Below, piece after piece: positions 23,711 to 35,339 of a stretch of DNA of 64,000 nt. The notes under the pieces are model-generated. The model saw only the letters and a program-made list of their open reading frames with translations, did not search any database and was not told the DNA's origin. Source of the DNA: Calonectria ilicicola (lineage: Eukaryota; Ascomycota; Sordariomycetes; Hypocreales; Nectriaceae); contig CP085828.1 of the NCBI GenBank assembly GCA_020809705.1, positions 1,302,001-1,366,000 on the forward strand. Reading direction: 5' to 3'. A program made the position numbers and the translations under genes. The stretch's first letter is position 1. Each line of letters begins with the position of its first letter.

Positions 23711-24892
23711 ATGTCGCCACCGACGACGACGACGACGACAGAAGCTCCAATCCAAGGCCCCGAGCTCCCTGCCGCCGACGCATCTCCCCTGCTCGCCTCC
23801 TTCACAACCTTCCTGACCCTGTCGCTCCATGCGCTGCTCTACCACCGCGCCCTCTACCCGCCCGCCACCTTCCTCACCGCCCGCGCCCTTAACCTCCTCG
23901 TCCGCCAGTCGCGCCACCCGCGCCTCTGCGACTGGATCAACAATGCCATCTCTGCCGTCGCCGTCAAGTTGGAGACGGGCGCCGTGCGCCGCATCGCCGT
24001 CGTCATGCATGCGCCTGAGACCATGCGCGTGCTAGAGCGCTGGGTCTTTGACGTCGCCTCCTTCCCCATCTGGGGCAAAATCCTGCCGCGGGACGAGTAC
24101 GACGAGGGCGACTACATGGACGAAGAGGACGACGTAGCAGAGGGTGAGGAACAAGCCGAGCCCAAGGAAGATGGGGATGGGGACGGGGAAGAGGACGACG
24201 AGGACGACGACGATGTGGAAACGGAATCCGAAGACGAAGAATACGATGATGATGAAACGCCCCAAGACGAGGGTCCCATCAATTGGACCGAAGTAAACGA
24301 AGCCCTTCGCGGCGCACTATGCCGCCTATCACACGCCGCCGAGTCCAAGCCCGCCCTCCCCAAGGGCAGCACCTTCACCCTGGCTGTCGAACTCCGCGGT
24401 GATGAGGAGCCGCCCATTGGTGTAAGCTGACAGAAACCCTCACTTCCCACCCCTGGTCATGCCGCAGTGCTAAAAAACTAACTTTGACGCCAGCATCCTC
24501 AACCCTGGATCCCGTGCCGCTCCCATCACAAGCGTCGTCGTGCAAGAGCTCACAGACGCCGGAAGCTGGGCCTGCCACCGCTGGCGAGGATCGCCAGCAC
24601 CACGGCCATCCGGTCCGTCCGCGCTGGCCCCATCTTCTTCGAGTGCTGGATGGAGCAAGCTGATGATCCTCCTCCTCCTCGTCCCCCCCGGCGTCCTCCC
24701 CGGCGTCCTCCTCAACGTACTTCTCAGCGCCCACCTCAGCGTCCACCTCAGCGTTCTCTACAACGTCCTACTCAGCGCCCACCTCAGCGTCCACCTCAGC
24801 GTCCTCTACAGCGTCCTGCTCAGCGTACACCTCAGCGTCCCCCTCGTCCTCCGCCTCCGCCTCCGCCTCCCCCCACCAAGCGTTCCGAATAA
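23711..24892 (+). CDS. REV7: Rev7 / Mad2B HORMA-domain protein with repeat tail
   Basis: Two exons: 23711-24421 and 24494-24892 (72-nt intron, donor GTAAGC), giving 369 residues, well above human REV7 (211). The HORMA fold is visible: LLASFTTFLTLSLHALLYHR, YPPATFLTARALNLLVRQSRHP, and VLERWVFDVASFP, then INWTEVNEALRGALCRLSHA and a C-terminal strand ending PIFFECWMEQADD. Rev7 is the non-catalytic subunit of DNA polymerase zeta (translesion synthesis with Rev3) and acts in repair choice. Two oddities: an Asp/Glu-rich insertion (about residues 130-190), and after the HORMA end a Pro-Arg-Gln tail of about 75 residues encoded by a 48-nt minisatellite, finishing with nine prolines and TKRSE. The ATG at 23711 is chosen because the upstream frame is not protein-like. 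Exon 2 frame is set by the HORMA C-terminus. Confidence 0.85.
24713..24856 (+). repeat. 48-nt coding minisatellite in REV7 exon 2
   Basis: Two near-identical 48-nt units (24713-24760, 24761-24808) and a third, more diverged unit from 24809. Each encodes 16 residues built from PQR triplets (QRTSQRPPQRPPQRSL type). The unit is a multiple of three, so copy-number change keeps frame. Confidence 0.85.
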
Positions 24893-25383
24893 ACTGTATA
24901 TGCTCCATCATCGGGATGACAAAGTACAAAGAAAGAACATGCATTATGATACCCATGCAAGCATTAGACACTCAAAGGTTACCGGGATACTTTTTCTTTT
25001 TCTCTTTTAATATAATACCAAATTGTATTAATTTAATTCATACTCCAAGATTTGCTCCCGTCGTTATCGCAGGTCAAAAGCCTTCACCACAAACAATCCA
25101 ACTCATTGAAATGTTGAATCTCATATGTCATTAGGGGCTCATATATTGATGAAGGGGGCCACTCGTGAGCAATTACCAACTCGCCCACCCGCTCCCCAAG
25201 GGGGGCCAGATGCCAGACCCAGCTCAATTTCATGCCATGCGGCCGTGCTCCAGACTCCTCTCCCCATTTCCCAGGGCTTGCCACGTAATATACAACAGAA
25301 AGCCATCCATAAGACGTGATGATAAAAGGGACACAACAACCAGACAATATATCCTTTACACACGGGGCAGGCAAAGGCCTTGC
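24893..25383. other. Convergent 3' region (Rev7 / RhoGEF)
   Basis: AT-rich around 24990-25050; probable 3' UTRs and polyadenylation signals of both genes. No gene seen. Confidence 0.6.
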
Positions 25384-28300
25384 TCACTCTGTCGTGCCCT
25401 TGAGCGCTGCCCGTAGACTGACCATCTCGCGCTTTAATCTCGCATTCTCCTTCTTCATGCGCGATGTCTCTTCGCTCTGGTCTCGCAGCTTCGCCATTAG
25501 CTCTTCTTTGTCATCCTTGCCCTTGCCCTTGAGCGCTTTCACAATCTTGCCCAGCTCTCCGTTGAATTTCTCGTACAGCAGCTCGTTCTCCGCCACAGCT
25601 TCCTTGTACAGCTGGTCGATGGCTCGCACCTTGGCCTCGGACGCCTTGACCGTCGTATCCATGTCGCGCTGGAGTGCCTCGTGTCTGTCCTGCACATCCT
25701 TCATTTCCGTGGGGATGCGGTCTTCAAGTTGTCGGATCGCCGCACCGAGTCGTCGCATGTCGACCGAGTGTGCACCTGGGGGTCGCGAGCTGTTGACGCG
25801 CGCCATCTCCTCTCCAATTTTGGACAGCTCTGATTGCAAGTTGGCATCAACACCCTCGGCGGCTTGCTTTTCTGTCTGCAGTCGTTCGCGCAGCTTCTGG
25901 GGGGACTGCAGCCGGAGCTTTTGTGTTCCTACACGCGTAGGGCTGCTGCTGAGGCTTTGTCTTGGAGGACCGTTGATCCGGCTCGGACTGGCGCTCTGGC
26001 GCCGTGCAGTTGAGTCGGCCCCAGACGTTCCTGGCCGCGCTGGCCGCAAAGTAGGAATGTTGGTGGTTGAGAGCGTCCTGGAATGTCGGTGACCCTTGCT
26101 TGGCGAATCTGGCTTGGTTGGTGGGTCGTTTGTCTCGTAGCGCTGGAACACTTCGGCGAGATTCTCCTTCTGGACAATGCGAGATGCCCGCATGCTCTGC
26201 GTCACAGGACTGATTGGTATTCTAGACGGCGTCGGAATCTTGGGGCTCAGAGGTGTTGGGCTCAGTGGGGTAGGTGTCTTGGGGCTTATTGGTGCCTTGG
26301 GGCTCGAGTTGACCTTTTCGCTCGTCTGGTTCGTCTCCTGTAACGGTTGCAGTGGCGGTTCGTCATCCTCGAGGGATGCAGCAGTCATAAGGCTGCGCAG
26401 GTCCGACAGCGAACTGCGTCGCTTTCTTCTACCCGACTTGCCTGATGGTTCAACTTCTGGCTCGCCAATCGTCTCCAGCATTCGGTGTGAGCTTCCTGGC
26501 CTCACGTCGTCAAACGCCCCTGCTATGGGTGGACGATCGCGAGAGCCTCCCCGCTTCAGTTTCTTCGGAAGTGCATTGTCGTCAATCGAACGTGATCGCC
26601 CGAGAGATGCTTTCGAGAAGCTTGAAGGCTCGCCAGTGGCAGGGTTTCGATGCTTGCTGAGCGTCCGCCACATGGATGTTCGGTCATCCTTGCTGTTCTG
26701 CCGTAGCAGCGTGTCAAATCCAAATTTGCGGCGAAGCGATGACGTGTTAGAGGTAACCGAGCCTGTATAGGGCTTTCCACTGCGGATTGCTGAGTTGATG
26801 GATTCGTACGTGGTGCTGTCCAAATTGAAGCTGTGGTTCAAGCCAGGCTCTTCGAAAATGCGATCACAGTCCTCGACAAGACGGTCAAGCAGGTTGATAT
26901 AGTTTGGCGCAGAACCATCATGTACCAGCAGCTCAGCAAACGCCAGCGTGAGTGCGCCTCTATCACCGTCGTTGCCGCATCCATCCAATAGGTCGGCCAA
27001 CAGCTTGATGAGCGCAGTGAAGGCCCTGCGATTCTGGGGCGCCATATCACCAAACAAAAAGTTGACAAAGTCTGCAAAATCACCCGGCACTCGCTTGCTA
27101 ACACGGTCTTGAAGGGTATTTAATGACTGCATCGACATGACGGGTCCAATCTGCTCAGTCCAAGCGATGCGAAGGAATTTTTCAAAAGCCTCGAAAATGG
27201 TCTCGGTGCTCAGATCAGAAGCTGCCTCAACATCAAAGGGACTCTCGATGAGTCGGTTGTACAAGTCATTGACGGACAATTCATCGACATTGGAGCGGTT
27301 GAGAAGCGTACGCCCGATGATAAGACCTTTACGGGCCTGGAAAGCGGCAACGTAGCCTGTAAAGGTCTGTTCCAACCTCACCAGAGGATTCTCGGGACGC
27401 CCATCATCCTGATGTGTACCGTCTCTACCACGAATGGAACCAACCACAGATTGCTGGCTGTTGTTGCGATGAATTGATGGGATCTTTTTGTGCTTGGGTT
27501 CTCCTGGTGAGGGCTCAGGGTGACCGGAGCCAGTCCATAAGCTTGAAAAGATCTTGACAGGGGAAGTGCCCAAGAAGGAGCGCGTCTTCTCAGCACGCCC
27601 GGTCAGGGGCAAACCATGAAGCGTCTTTGAATAGTAAGAAACCAAAGCAGCCGTCAGCTGCGGATTTGAAACATTATGTTGTAAACTCAGAAGTTGAATA
27701 ACTGTCGCAGTGTCAGTATCAATCACATCCAAATCTCAATATCCATTGCTTACCTCGCCGGGACATTGTGGGTAACAGGTCCTCAATCGCAACATCATCT
27801 TGGTACTGTTTTCCATTTAATCCAACTGTAATTAATGAAACTCTGTTGGCGTCCTTGGCCGTCAAGTTGACGACAATCTCGACACCATAGTGACCAACGG
27901 GGGCTCCCTTGGTTCCCTTTTCGTGATCTACCACTATGCGGATCGGGGCAGGCTCTTTGCGGCCCTCAATGAGCTGATCGGCGCCTTCCTGGAAGACTGC
28001 GGCGTGCAGCCCAATGTTGCTATCTGGCATGCGAACTGACCGGAGCGTCCAGGTTGGATCCTCTCGCTCAGCTTCGGAGAAACGCGACTCAACCCGTGCC
28101 TTGACAACATCTTCTCCCCACTTGGCAGAACGGGATTCAAAGGTCTCTTGGAGAAGGAAGCAGCGAGATGTAACAGATTGAGACACCCGGTGCTCACCAG
28201 GATGAGCCCCTCTCATCTCCTGGGTTGAAGTCATCCAAAAAAGCGATCCGTCCAAGGACTCTGTAAATCGCACGTCTGCCAATTGATGCCATCCCGTAAA

Positions 28301-29995
28301 AACAAATTCATATGATGCAGGGCCACCAGCAGCGTTAGTCATGGAAATGAGCAGCCCAGCGGCAGATGGCTTCTCAATCTCTCGCAGCAAATCGCGCCCA
28401 GTCATGTTTCCGCTCAGCTTCTTCAGGATAATAACACAATCGGAAAAGAGCAAAAACACACCAGACTTGTCTGACTGGTTCACCATTGCCTGGAAAGGAG
28501 GGGCAACCTCAGTAAAATCTGCTGCAGAGATCAGGCGGCCCTGTGGCTCAAGATCCAGTGGCCATGATTCAACCATATTTCGGAGTCGGCTAACAACGTG
28601 GGGCTTGTCGGGTAACGGCTCGTCCATAGAGCAAATGTTGGTAATAATGTCTCGGGCCTTGAGCATGGGCTGGAGGGCTGGGTGGGTTATGGGAATGCAA
28701 CCCACAATTTGATCGATGAGCAGGCTATATCGTGGCAGTCTCTGGACAGGTTCAATTAGAATGGATCGGATGGTTTGTTCACCGGTCTTTGCGACTCGTT
28801 GCTTAAAGCTGGACTGCTGGTCGAGGAATGAGTTGAGGAGCGTCGGGAAGTGCTGGCTGGCCTTGATATAATCCTGATAGCACTCGGTGAATTTTGGGAA
28901 CCACTCCAGGAACAACCTCGCCATGGACAAGGCACCGCTAGGATCCTTGATGCGCCCAACTTTGGAGCCCAGCAGGTGGGGTGTTGTGATGTCCATGTCC
29001 TTTGTGGCCTCCTCTTCTGTCTCGTCCATAATTTTCCGCAGCTCCTCCATAAAGCCTGAGTTCATAGTAAGAATCGCATCCGCCGACTGAGGAAACAACC
29101 TCTCCAACTCTTCTTCTGATGGACTGAGGCTGCCGGCTGGTCGAGACCGTGCGCTTTCGCGGAAATCCGCTGCCACGTGTGTCACGAGCTCTCTAACCTT
29201 TGCCACATATCGTTCTTCGGTATTTACCAGCTCCATCAATTTCATTCGCAGTTCGGTCTTTTGATCCTTGGTGAAAGACTTGCTTCGGTTCAGGGCCGAA
29301 GGCTTCGAAGGCGCTCGTCGCAATCGACTCGTGGGCAGGAAAACAGGGTCTCCAAAAAGCTTCACCAGGGGTGTATATGCACCGTATTGTCTTAGGGTCG
29401 GGTCTAGGATATCGTCCTCGTCGTCGGGAACCTCCTCGAGGTCGGCTAGCTCGAGCGGAACAATGCTGCCGGGTGGCAAAACCAGGTCGAGATCAACGTT
29501 GCTGATATGCTGTGTCTGCAGCGCATCCTGGAGAACCTCAATTATGTCGCCCGTGTGGTCGCTGGGGAGCATCTCCTTCACAATGTCGGCCGCATGCTGC
29601 TCGCCAAACAGTGCGGGCGCACTGCCTGGGCGGCGGCTGCGGGTGGGATAGCAGCGGCGTAGGTAGTTTTTGACGCCATCGGGGAGCTCAGTGAAGTATT
29701 TGAAGAGGCCAAAGGCGAGGGCGCGGTAGACTTCGTCGCCCTGGAATTCGCGGGGCAGGTAGTTGACGACGGAGTAGAATGCCGAGTTGGGCGAAATGGT
29801 GATGCGGGGGAAGCACTGGAAGCCGGCCGGGGTGAGGACGTGAACCTGTACGCGAGAGCTATTCAGCGTGTAGTTGGCCGTGGTCGAGGGCCCGTGGAAG
29901 ATGAGGATGGGGAGGTGGCCGAGCAGCGGGTCGGCAGTGTGGTAGAGCGTGACGTGGTCGGGCGACAACGCCAGCTCGTCGGTGACGCGAACCAT
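25384..29995 (-). CDS. Large RhoGEF (DH domain) protein, possibly Bud3-like
   Basis: Two exons: 29995-27754 and 27701-25384 (52-nt intron, donor GTAAGC, branch TACTGAC), giving 1519 residues. The ATG at 29995 is used; an upstream GTG at 30010 is not a credible start. Residues about 15-110 form a conserved N-domain (LYHTADPLLGHLPILIFHGP). A Dbl-homology domain spans about 245-460: LMELVNTEERYVAKVRELV, then ILIEPVQRLPRYSLLIDQI, the signature of Rho GTPase exchange factors. A PH-like region follows (about 485-650). After the intron, a helical region (about 760-1000) resembles a RhoGAP fold but shows no clear arginine finger. Then come a Ser/Pro-rich linker and a terminal coiled coil (about 1370-1515). 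It probably activates a Rho/Cdc42-class GTPase in polarity or septation. The Bud3 relation rests on similar N-domain layout and is tentative. Confidence 0.88.
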
Positions 29996-31534
29996 GGTGG
30001 CAGGCGTCACAGTTCAATGGGCCTGCAGCGAAGCGGCCCGGAGGAATCGGGGTGGTGACCGGACGGTGTGTGTGATGAGGACGACAAGAGGAGAGGTGCC
30101 GTCGGCGGTCGGTGTGGTGGTCTGGGGGGGCCGTGGACGGATCGTCTCTCGGCCCAACCCAGGTGTGTCTGAGATGTGCGACAACAGCAGCAGGGTTTTG
30201 TATTTTTATTTTAACAAAAAATTAAAGCCCTGGCTGCTCTCACCCACGCTCTCATTCACACAATGCCAGAAGCGAAAGATGGCCCGGGATCAGGTCGAGG
30301 AAGGGCGAGGGAAGGGCGAAGCGTCGAAAAGAGTGGTGGAAGTGGGCCGCCGTCGCAAAGTAAACATTCAACTTCGCCGCGTCAGACTTTGGGGTGGTGG
30401 TGCTCCAGCAGCTAGCTTCCCTGCCTCAGCAGCAGGAACAACAACAAAAACAACACCACACCACCTTGCCCTGGCTGGAACTGCTTCGTTTCAGCGCTAG
30501 GGCTGAAGGAATGGCACAAAAAGCAAACAAGATAATAAAAAAAACACAATATAAAGGAAAAAAAATAACGAGGGACTGGAAAAAAAAGAGTGTGTGGTTC
30601 GCCGGGAAAATGAAGGAAAAGGTAGAATATGTACAGAAACCTGGCGGCGGCGTCCACAAAAATTCTTCGTCCTGTCCCGCTCTGTTTATCTTGTGGTCCA
30701 AGTTCCAGGTGTGCGGTAAATCTTTTTTTTTTTTTAGGAAGAGGAAGAAGATACGTTGGTCGGGTCGCTGGAGGCGGTCGGTCTGTTGGCCCAGGTTACT
30801 CTCTGCAGGAGGGTTTGTTTTGGAAGCGGTCAGAACGACAACAGAGCAGCGAGGCCCAACAGGGATCTGCTTGGTATCCTATCCCCACTGATGGAAGCGG
30901 GCGGAAAGCTGGGGGGTCCCCGCCAGCCTAAAACCAGCCCGGGTTTGGCTAACAAAATCCACTGTTTGGCTCTGCTGCTCGAGTGAGTATCAGTGTCAGG
31001 CCTCAGTGTCAGTGGCTGATACAGATATGCATGTGCATGCTGTTGACTTTTTTTTTCCTTCCCCCCTCCCCCCCTCTGTACGCGTCTGACGCGTTGTGTG
31101 CCCAGTGTCGCAGACGCAACTCGCTGCATCATCCCCCCCGCCCACTGTATGTAAACACACAGCGAACATGAACCACCTCTGGCAAACCCCTGTAGCCCTG
31201 TAATCAGCACCTGGCCCGGAAACCTCAACGCCCTGTGAGGGGTAAAGCATCCCAGCCCAGGCCAATGGGTGCTAAATTTAGTGATCCACGGGGCCCACGA
31301 GTCCCTCACGTGGGAGAGTTGCCACTAGCGAGTCCGATCAACATTTTGCAATTGCCGGTCCAACGACGTCACTCCATCTCGCTCGTCCAGGATCAGTGCC
31401 CCTCGCTGCGCGCCACAGCTACATAAACAATCCTATTAGCATCACGCATATAGTCGACGCCGTCTCGCTGCTGCATTGTTGCAGCTGCATTGCAACTCCA
31501 GCTGCTGCATTCGTCTCCAATTGCGCCATCCGCC
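29996..31534. promoter_or_regulatory. Divergent promoter region RhoGEF / Dcc1-like
   Basis: 1.5 kb between opposite start codons. It has A-rich stretches (about 30500-30620), a T11 run (30723-30733), and pyrimidine tracts near 31050-31075. Open frames here are low-complexity and unconvincing. Confidence 0.5.
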
Positions 31535-31989
31535 ATGTCGAGCCAGTCTAGGGGCATCCCCATTCACCACGTCCCCGACGGCGTGGGCTATCGTCTCATC
31601 GAGCTACCCCCGGAACTGGCAAGCCTCCTCGAGTCTGAGCAAGCTCCCGTGTTTGTCTTCCCTCGCCGAGTCCGATCCAAGCCGCGCCTCGCCGTCCAAA
31701 CTAACTTTCCCTTGCCAGTCTCACCCTCGAGTCATCCAATACCTCGGCCCTCCTCAAAACACCCAACAAAACATACGCGCTCCGTCAGAAAAACACGTCC
31801 AACGCCCTCATGCTTCTCACACCCCACACCAACCCAGATACACCTGACCAAGGAATTGCCATTGTTTCTACCATTCGTGAGACCGTCGAGCTCGAAGCTG
31901 TTCCTGATAAGGCTGCTACGGCTGGCAATGTTGCAAAGACCACGGGGAGCAAGGGGAAGTGGCATGAGCGGTTCGGGAAAAATCGATAA
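31535..31989 (+). CDS. Dcc1-like sister chromatid cohesion protein, short form
   Basis: Two exons: 31535-31650 and 31719-31989. The 68-nt intron has donor GTTTGT and branch AACTAAC; the product is 128 residues. It reads GVGYRLIELPPELASLLES, then VLTLESSNTSALLKTPNKT and YALRQKNTSNALMLL, the conserved N-terminal segment of Dcc1. Dcc1 is a subunit of the alternative clamp loader Ctf18-Dcc1-Ctf8 RFC, which acts on PCNA at forks and in cohesion. Yeast and human Dcc1 have about 380-390 residues with C-terminal winged helices that bind Pol epsilon; here the protein stops after IVSTIRETVELEAVPD and a basic tail ending KGKWHERFGKNR. Whether this is the normal length in this lineage or an internal loss cannot be decided without homologues. 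Confidence 0.75.
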
Positions 31990-32406
31990 CTTAAACCATT
32001 CCCTCTCTATCACCTTTGTCTTGGACGCTGTTCCTTCAAAACATGAAAAAAGTTCACATGCAATTGATAGCTTCAATGTAGAAATATATGGCAGCATGGC
32101 GTTGGGGAAATAATTATTAATTAACAAACCGAATTATGAAATGACATCGCTCTAGAGCAAAATCATAACCACCTCCTTAATCCTATTAAACCCGAAAAAA
32201 AAAATCACATACAAGTGGTGTCAAGACCACAACGCCAACGCTGGAATATCTGACACCATCCCATCCCCGTCCAACGCCCACCCTACCCGTTACTTGTTTA
32301 GTCCTAGACATTGAACTTAAGACAAATAAAAGTGTCATAACTCTTCGTTTTTCGTGTCATTATTCAAATTATCACAGTCTGTGTCCTTTCGCTGAGACTT
32401 CGCATC
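31990..32406. other. Convergent 3' region (Dcc1-like / RBR ligase)
   Basis: AT-rich 417 bp between two stop codons; probable 3' UTRs. I looked for continuation of Dcc1 winged-helix coding sequence here and saw none. Confidence 0.6.
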
Positions 32407-35339
32407 CTACTGCGGCTGCGCAGGTGCCTGTCCCACAGCTCCGTAATGAACTCCAAACGGTGCTTCTCGAGATGCCCATCCACTTTGATGATCCTGGCGG
32501 ATAGGGTGAACTTGAACAGCTTGGTTCCTAGCCACTTCATTCTGGTTCACATGCTGGATAGGCTGCATTCGTCGCATATCTCGCGCCGGAGGATATTGAG
32601 AGTGACTATGAGCAAAAATATCTCTGCTGTTGCTGACAATGGTGCGACCAAAATCCAAACCTTGCATCGGCCCAAAGCCTAAGTTCATCTCATGGAGTTG
32701 ATTGAGCCAGGTGGATGGTCGGTGCTCCGCCATTACTGGCTGCTGTCCCTGGTGAACATCCCTTGCCGGTGGTGCTACACTCCTCTTCTTTGCATTCAAC
32801 TCGTGGTGCTTTGACTGGCGGTTATCGCCTTCCGCTCTAGCATGACGGTGCTGCTTTTGGTGACTCTTGTGATGATGGTTGTGTGCTCGATGTTGCTTTG
32901 GCTGCTTTGACTGCCCATGTATTTGGGGGTGACCAGCCTGTCTAGCCTTCTGCTGTTGGGTCTGATGCCACTGTTGTCGCCGCTGGTCTGGCAAAGCGGG
33001 CGGACCTGGTGCTTGTCGTTGATGATGTGGTGGTGGTGGAATGTTGTGGGGAATTTGCGGTTGGACCAACCGTTGAACATGCAGTTGAGCCTGCTGGGCC
33101 TGTTGATAGGCCTGCTGGGCTTGGAACTGGGCTATTTGCTGTTGCCGCATAAGCAGCTGGTGTTGCATCATTTCATCTCTTCTAGCTTGATCCTGCTGCT
33201 GCGCCCTTTGCTGCATCAGTTGCTCAAAGTTGTTCTGTATTTGTGCCAGTTCTGCTTGGATTTGGGCATGTGCATGAGCCTCAGCCTCTTCATGGGCCCT
33301 TGCTCGCCTGTGAAGCTCGGCTGGGATATAAGGCACGTTATTAAAGCCACCTCTATCCCTGGGGACCTGTGCCTGGTCGCCAAAGACTCCAGGTCCAAAG
33401 CCGCCCGGTTGGTACACTCTGGGTGGCGCCAACTGCCCCATGTTGATGACCGGGGCCGGGTGGATAGGGGCAGGAACGTAGGGAGCGGGAAGAAACTCTC
33501 CAACAGGATTCGCGGCAACACGCCTCCCTCCCAGATATAGTTGCCCCTGGTTTACGAAAGGATCATTCTTTTGTCGTCGCTTATCATCCTCGGTAACCTT
33601 GTCTGACATCTTAATTTCAAGAACATCGGGATCCAATTCGGGATGCTGCTCGGCCATCCGCTTCTTGGCTTCTGTTTCGGCCTTTCGAACGTCGTCCTCA
33701 TGTCTCGTCTCAGTGACGTCAAATAAGGGACAGTTTCCGGATTTGCCTCCCCGCCTGGGGTCATTGAAGTGTGAATAATCACAAGACTGGGAGCAGACGT
33801 AACACTGAATGTTCCTACATCCTTTAAGGCTGCATGTCATCTTGTTGCAGCCGGACTCTTTGATGAACGGAGTGCTGCCTATTGAAATGTCAATATTGCA
33901 TCATTTATAGCAGGCAATTTCACTTACACTTGTTGCATTTGCGAATCAGAGCGGCAGTCATGGCTTCCTCGATCTGACGTCTGGCTGTAACCCCATTTTT
34001 GCGGACAGCCTCCTCGCACGTCAAAGGAATGTGGGTTTCGGTTCTGCAAAGGCGACAGCTAATGATCTTGCAATCGGGGTTTTCGCATCGAAACTCTCGA
34101 TCAACCTCGACAGGTGGACACTCAGCAGCAAAGGGACAGAATGGGCAACTAGCCAGGTTCTCTATGCCAGCAAGACGCAACACATCCTCCTGTTCAATGC
34201 GGTCCAACGCCTTTGTGAGTTTTTCATCGAGGAACTTTTCCCTCTCAGTTCGAGAAAAACCAGCATCACAGCCATCCATGGACATGCACGACAATTCATA
34301 TTTCGACAGCCCAACGACGGTCTCTGCGTTTCGGCGGGCACAGTCGTAACAAAATCTCTGGAAAGGAAACCATCAGTACATAGGCATCGGGGTTGGTAAA
34401 AAAAGAGCAAGACTCACGTGGACTACTTCCGCGTCACAGTTTACGAGACGATTAATGGGTTGCTCCACGAAACAACACTCGCACTCCATCAGATCGCCTC
34501 TCGCCTTTGCTTCATCAAAGTTCTTCTGTTCAGCCTCCTTCAACTCGGCATCCTTGTTCTTTTCATTGTCGATCGAGCCTCGAATCAAACGCATGGCGCG
34601 GAACTCCTCAAGGATCTCCTTTTCACCCTCGTCCTGGCAGTTTTGAATTGTATCGTCAATATTCTCGGGGGAGTACTCTGGGTACTGTGTAGAAGGTCGT
34701 GTCTTCATCATCTTTGAACGGGTATCGTCTTCCAAACCTTCATTGACAATCTTAGTCAAGGCCATATAGGTCGGGGCAAGATGCTGACGGTTGTCTGACA
34801 AAAGCTTTTGTACACTGGCGGAGCGAACAAGAGGGAAATCCCCAGTGATCAATTTTTTCCTACACTTGTCAGCACCAAAGAAAGTTCATCAACAAAATGA
34901 GCCACGTTTACCCCTTTCCGAGGATGGGTCAACAAATAACCTCAGAAGTGCAGCTCACAATTCCCGAGCTGCATATGTGGTCCAAGACTCAAACCCAGAA
35001 CGGGCAAAAAAAGGGGTGGGGGTGAACTCACATGGTTCTAACATGGCGGGGAGATGCTCCAGGTCGATCCGGATCGCAGTATTTACGCTTGACTCGAGTT
35101 ATCTCATCGTCGCTTTCGTTACCACGCTTCCTTTTAGTGGATGTTCGAAGGCGTCTCGTGTATGGTGTGCCACCCTCTTCCAGATCGATTATATGATTGA
35201 TGACGGATTCGGAATCATAGTCCAGGGGGGATGCGACATTCTCGAGGTAATCGGGGCAGATATCAGGGAATAAGGCTGTAACAGCTTCGATGCAGTCCTC
35301 TCTGGAGACTGGATCGGGTGTCTGCTGCTTGGAATCCAT
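32407..35339 (-). CDS. RBR-type E3 ubiquitin ligase (RNF216/TRIAD3-like)
   Basis: Four exons: 35339-35032, 34859-34418, 34357-33928 and 33878-32407, giving 883 residues. Introns are 172, 60 and 49 nt. The first ATG in frame is 35339. The N-terminus resembles a ubiquitin-binding/CUE-like helical segment (DCIEAVTALFPDICPDYLEN). RING1 begins CECCFVEQPINRL (about 228). The IBR is CPFCPFAAECPP to CRLCRTETHIPLTC. RING2 holds KCNKC and ESGCNKMTC; by family alignment Cys404 is the likely catalytic cysteine that forms the ubiquitin thioester. The last 400 residues are Gln/His/Pro-rich with coiled-coil-like Gln runs and no known domain. The order RING1-IBR-RING2 with ESGCNKMTC fits RNF216-like ligases, but the substrate is unknown. 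Exon joins restore each zinc motif, so the model is solid. Confidence 0.9.

Noticed and set aside
29996..30010. GTG start five codons upstream of the RhoGEF ATG
   Set aside because: GTG is not a normal nuclear start codon in fungi; the ATG at 29995 begins the conserved N-domain.
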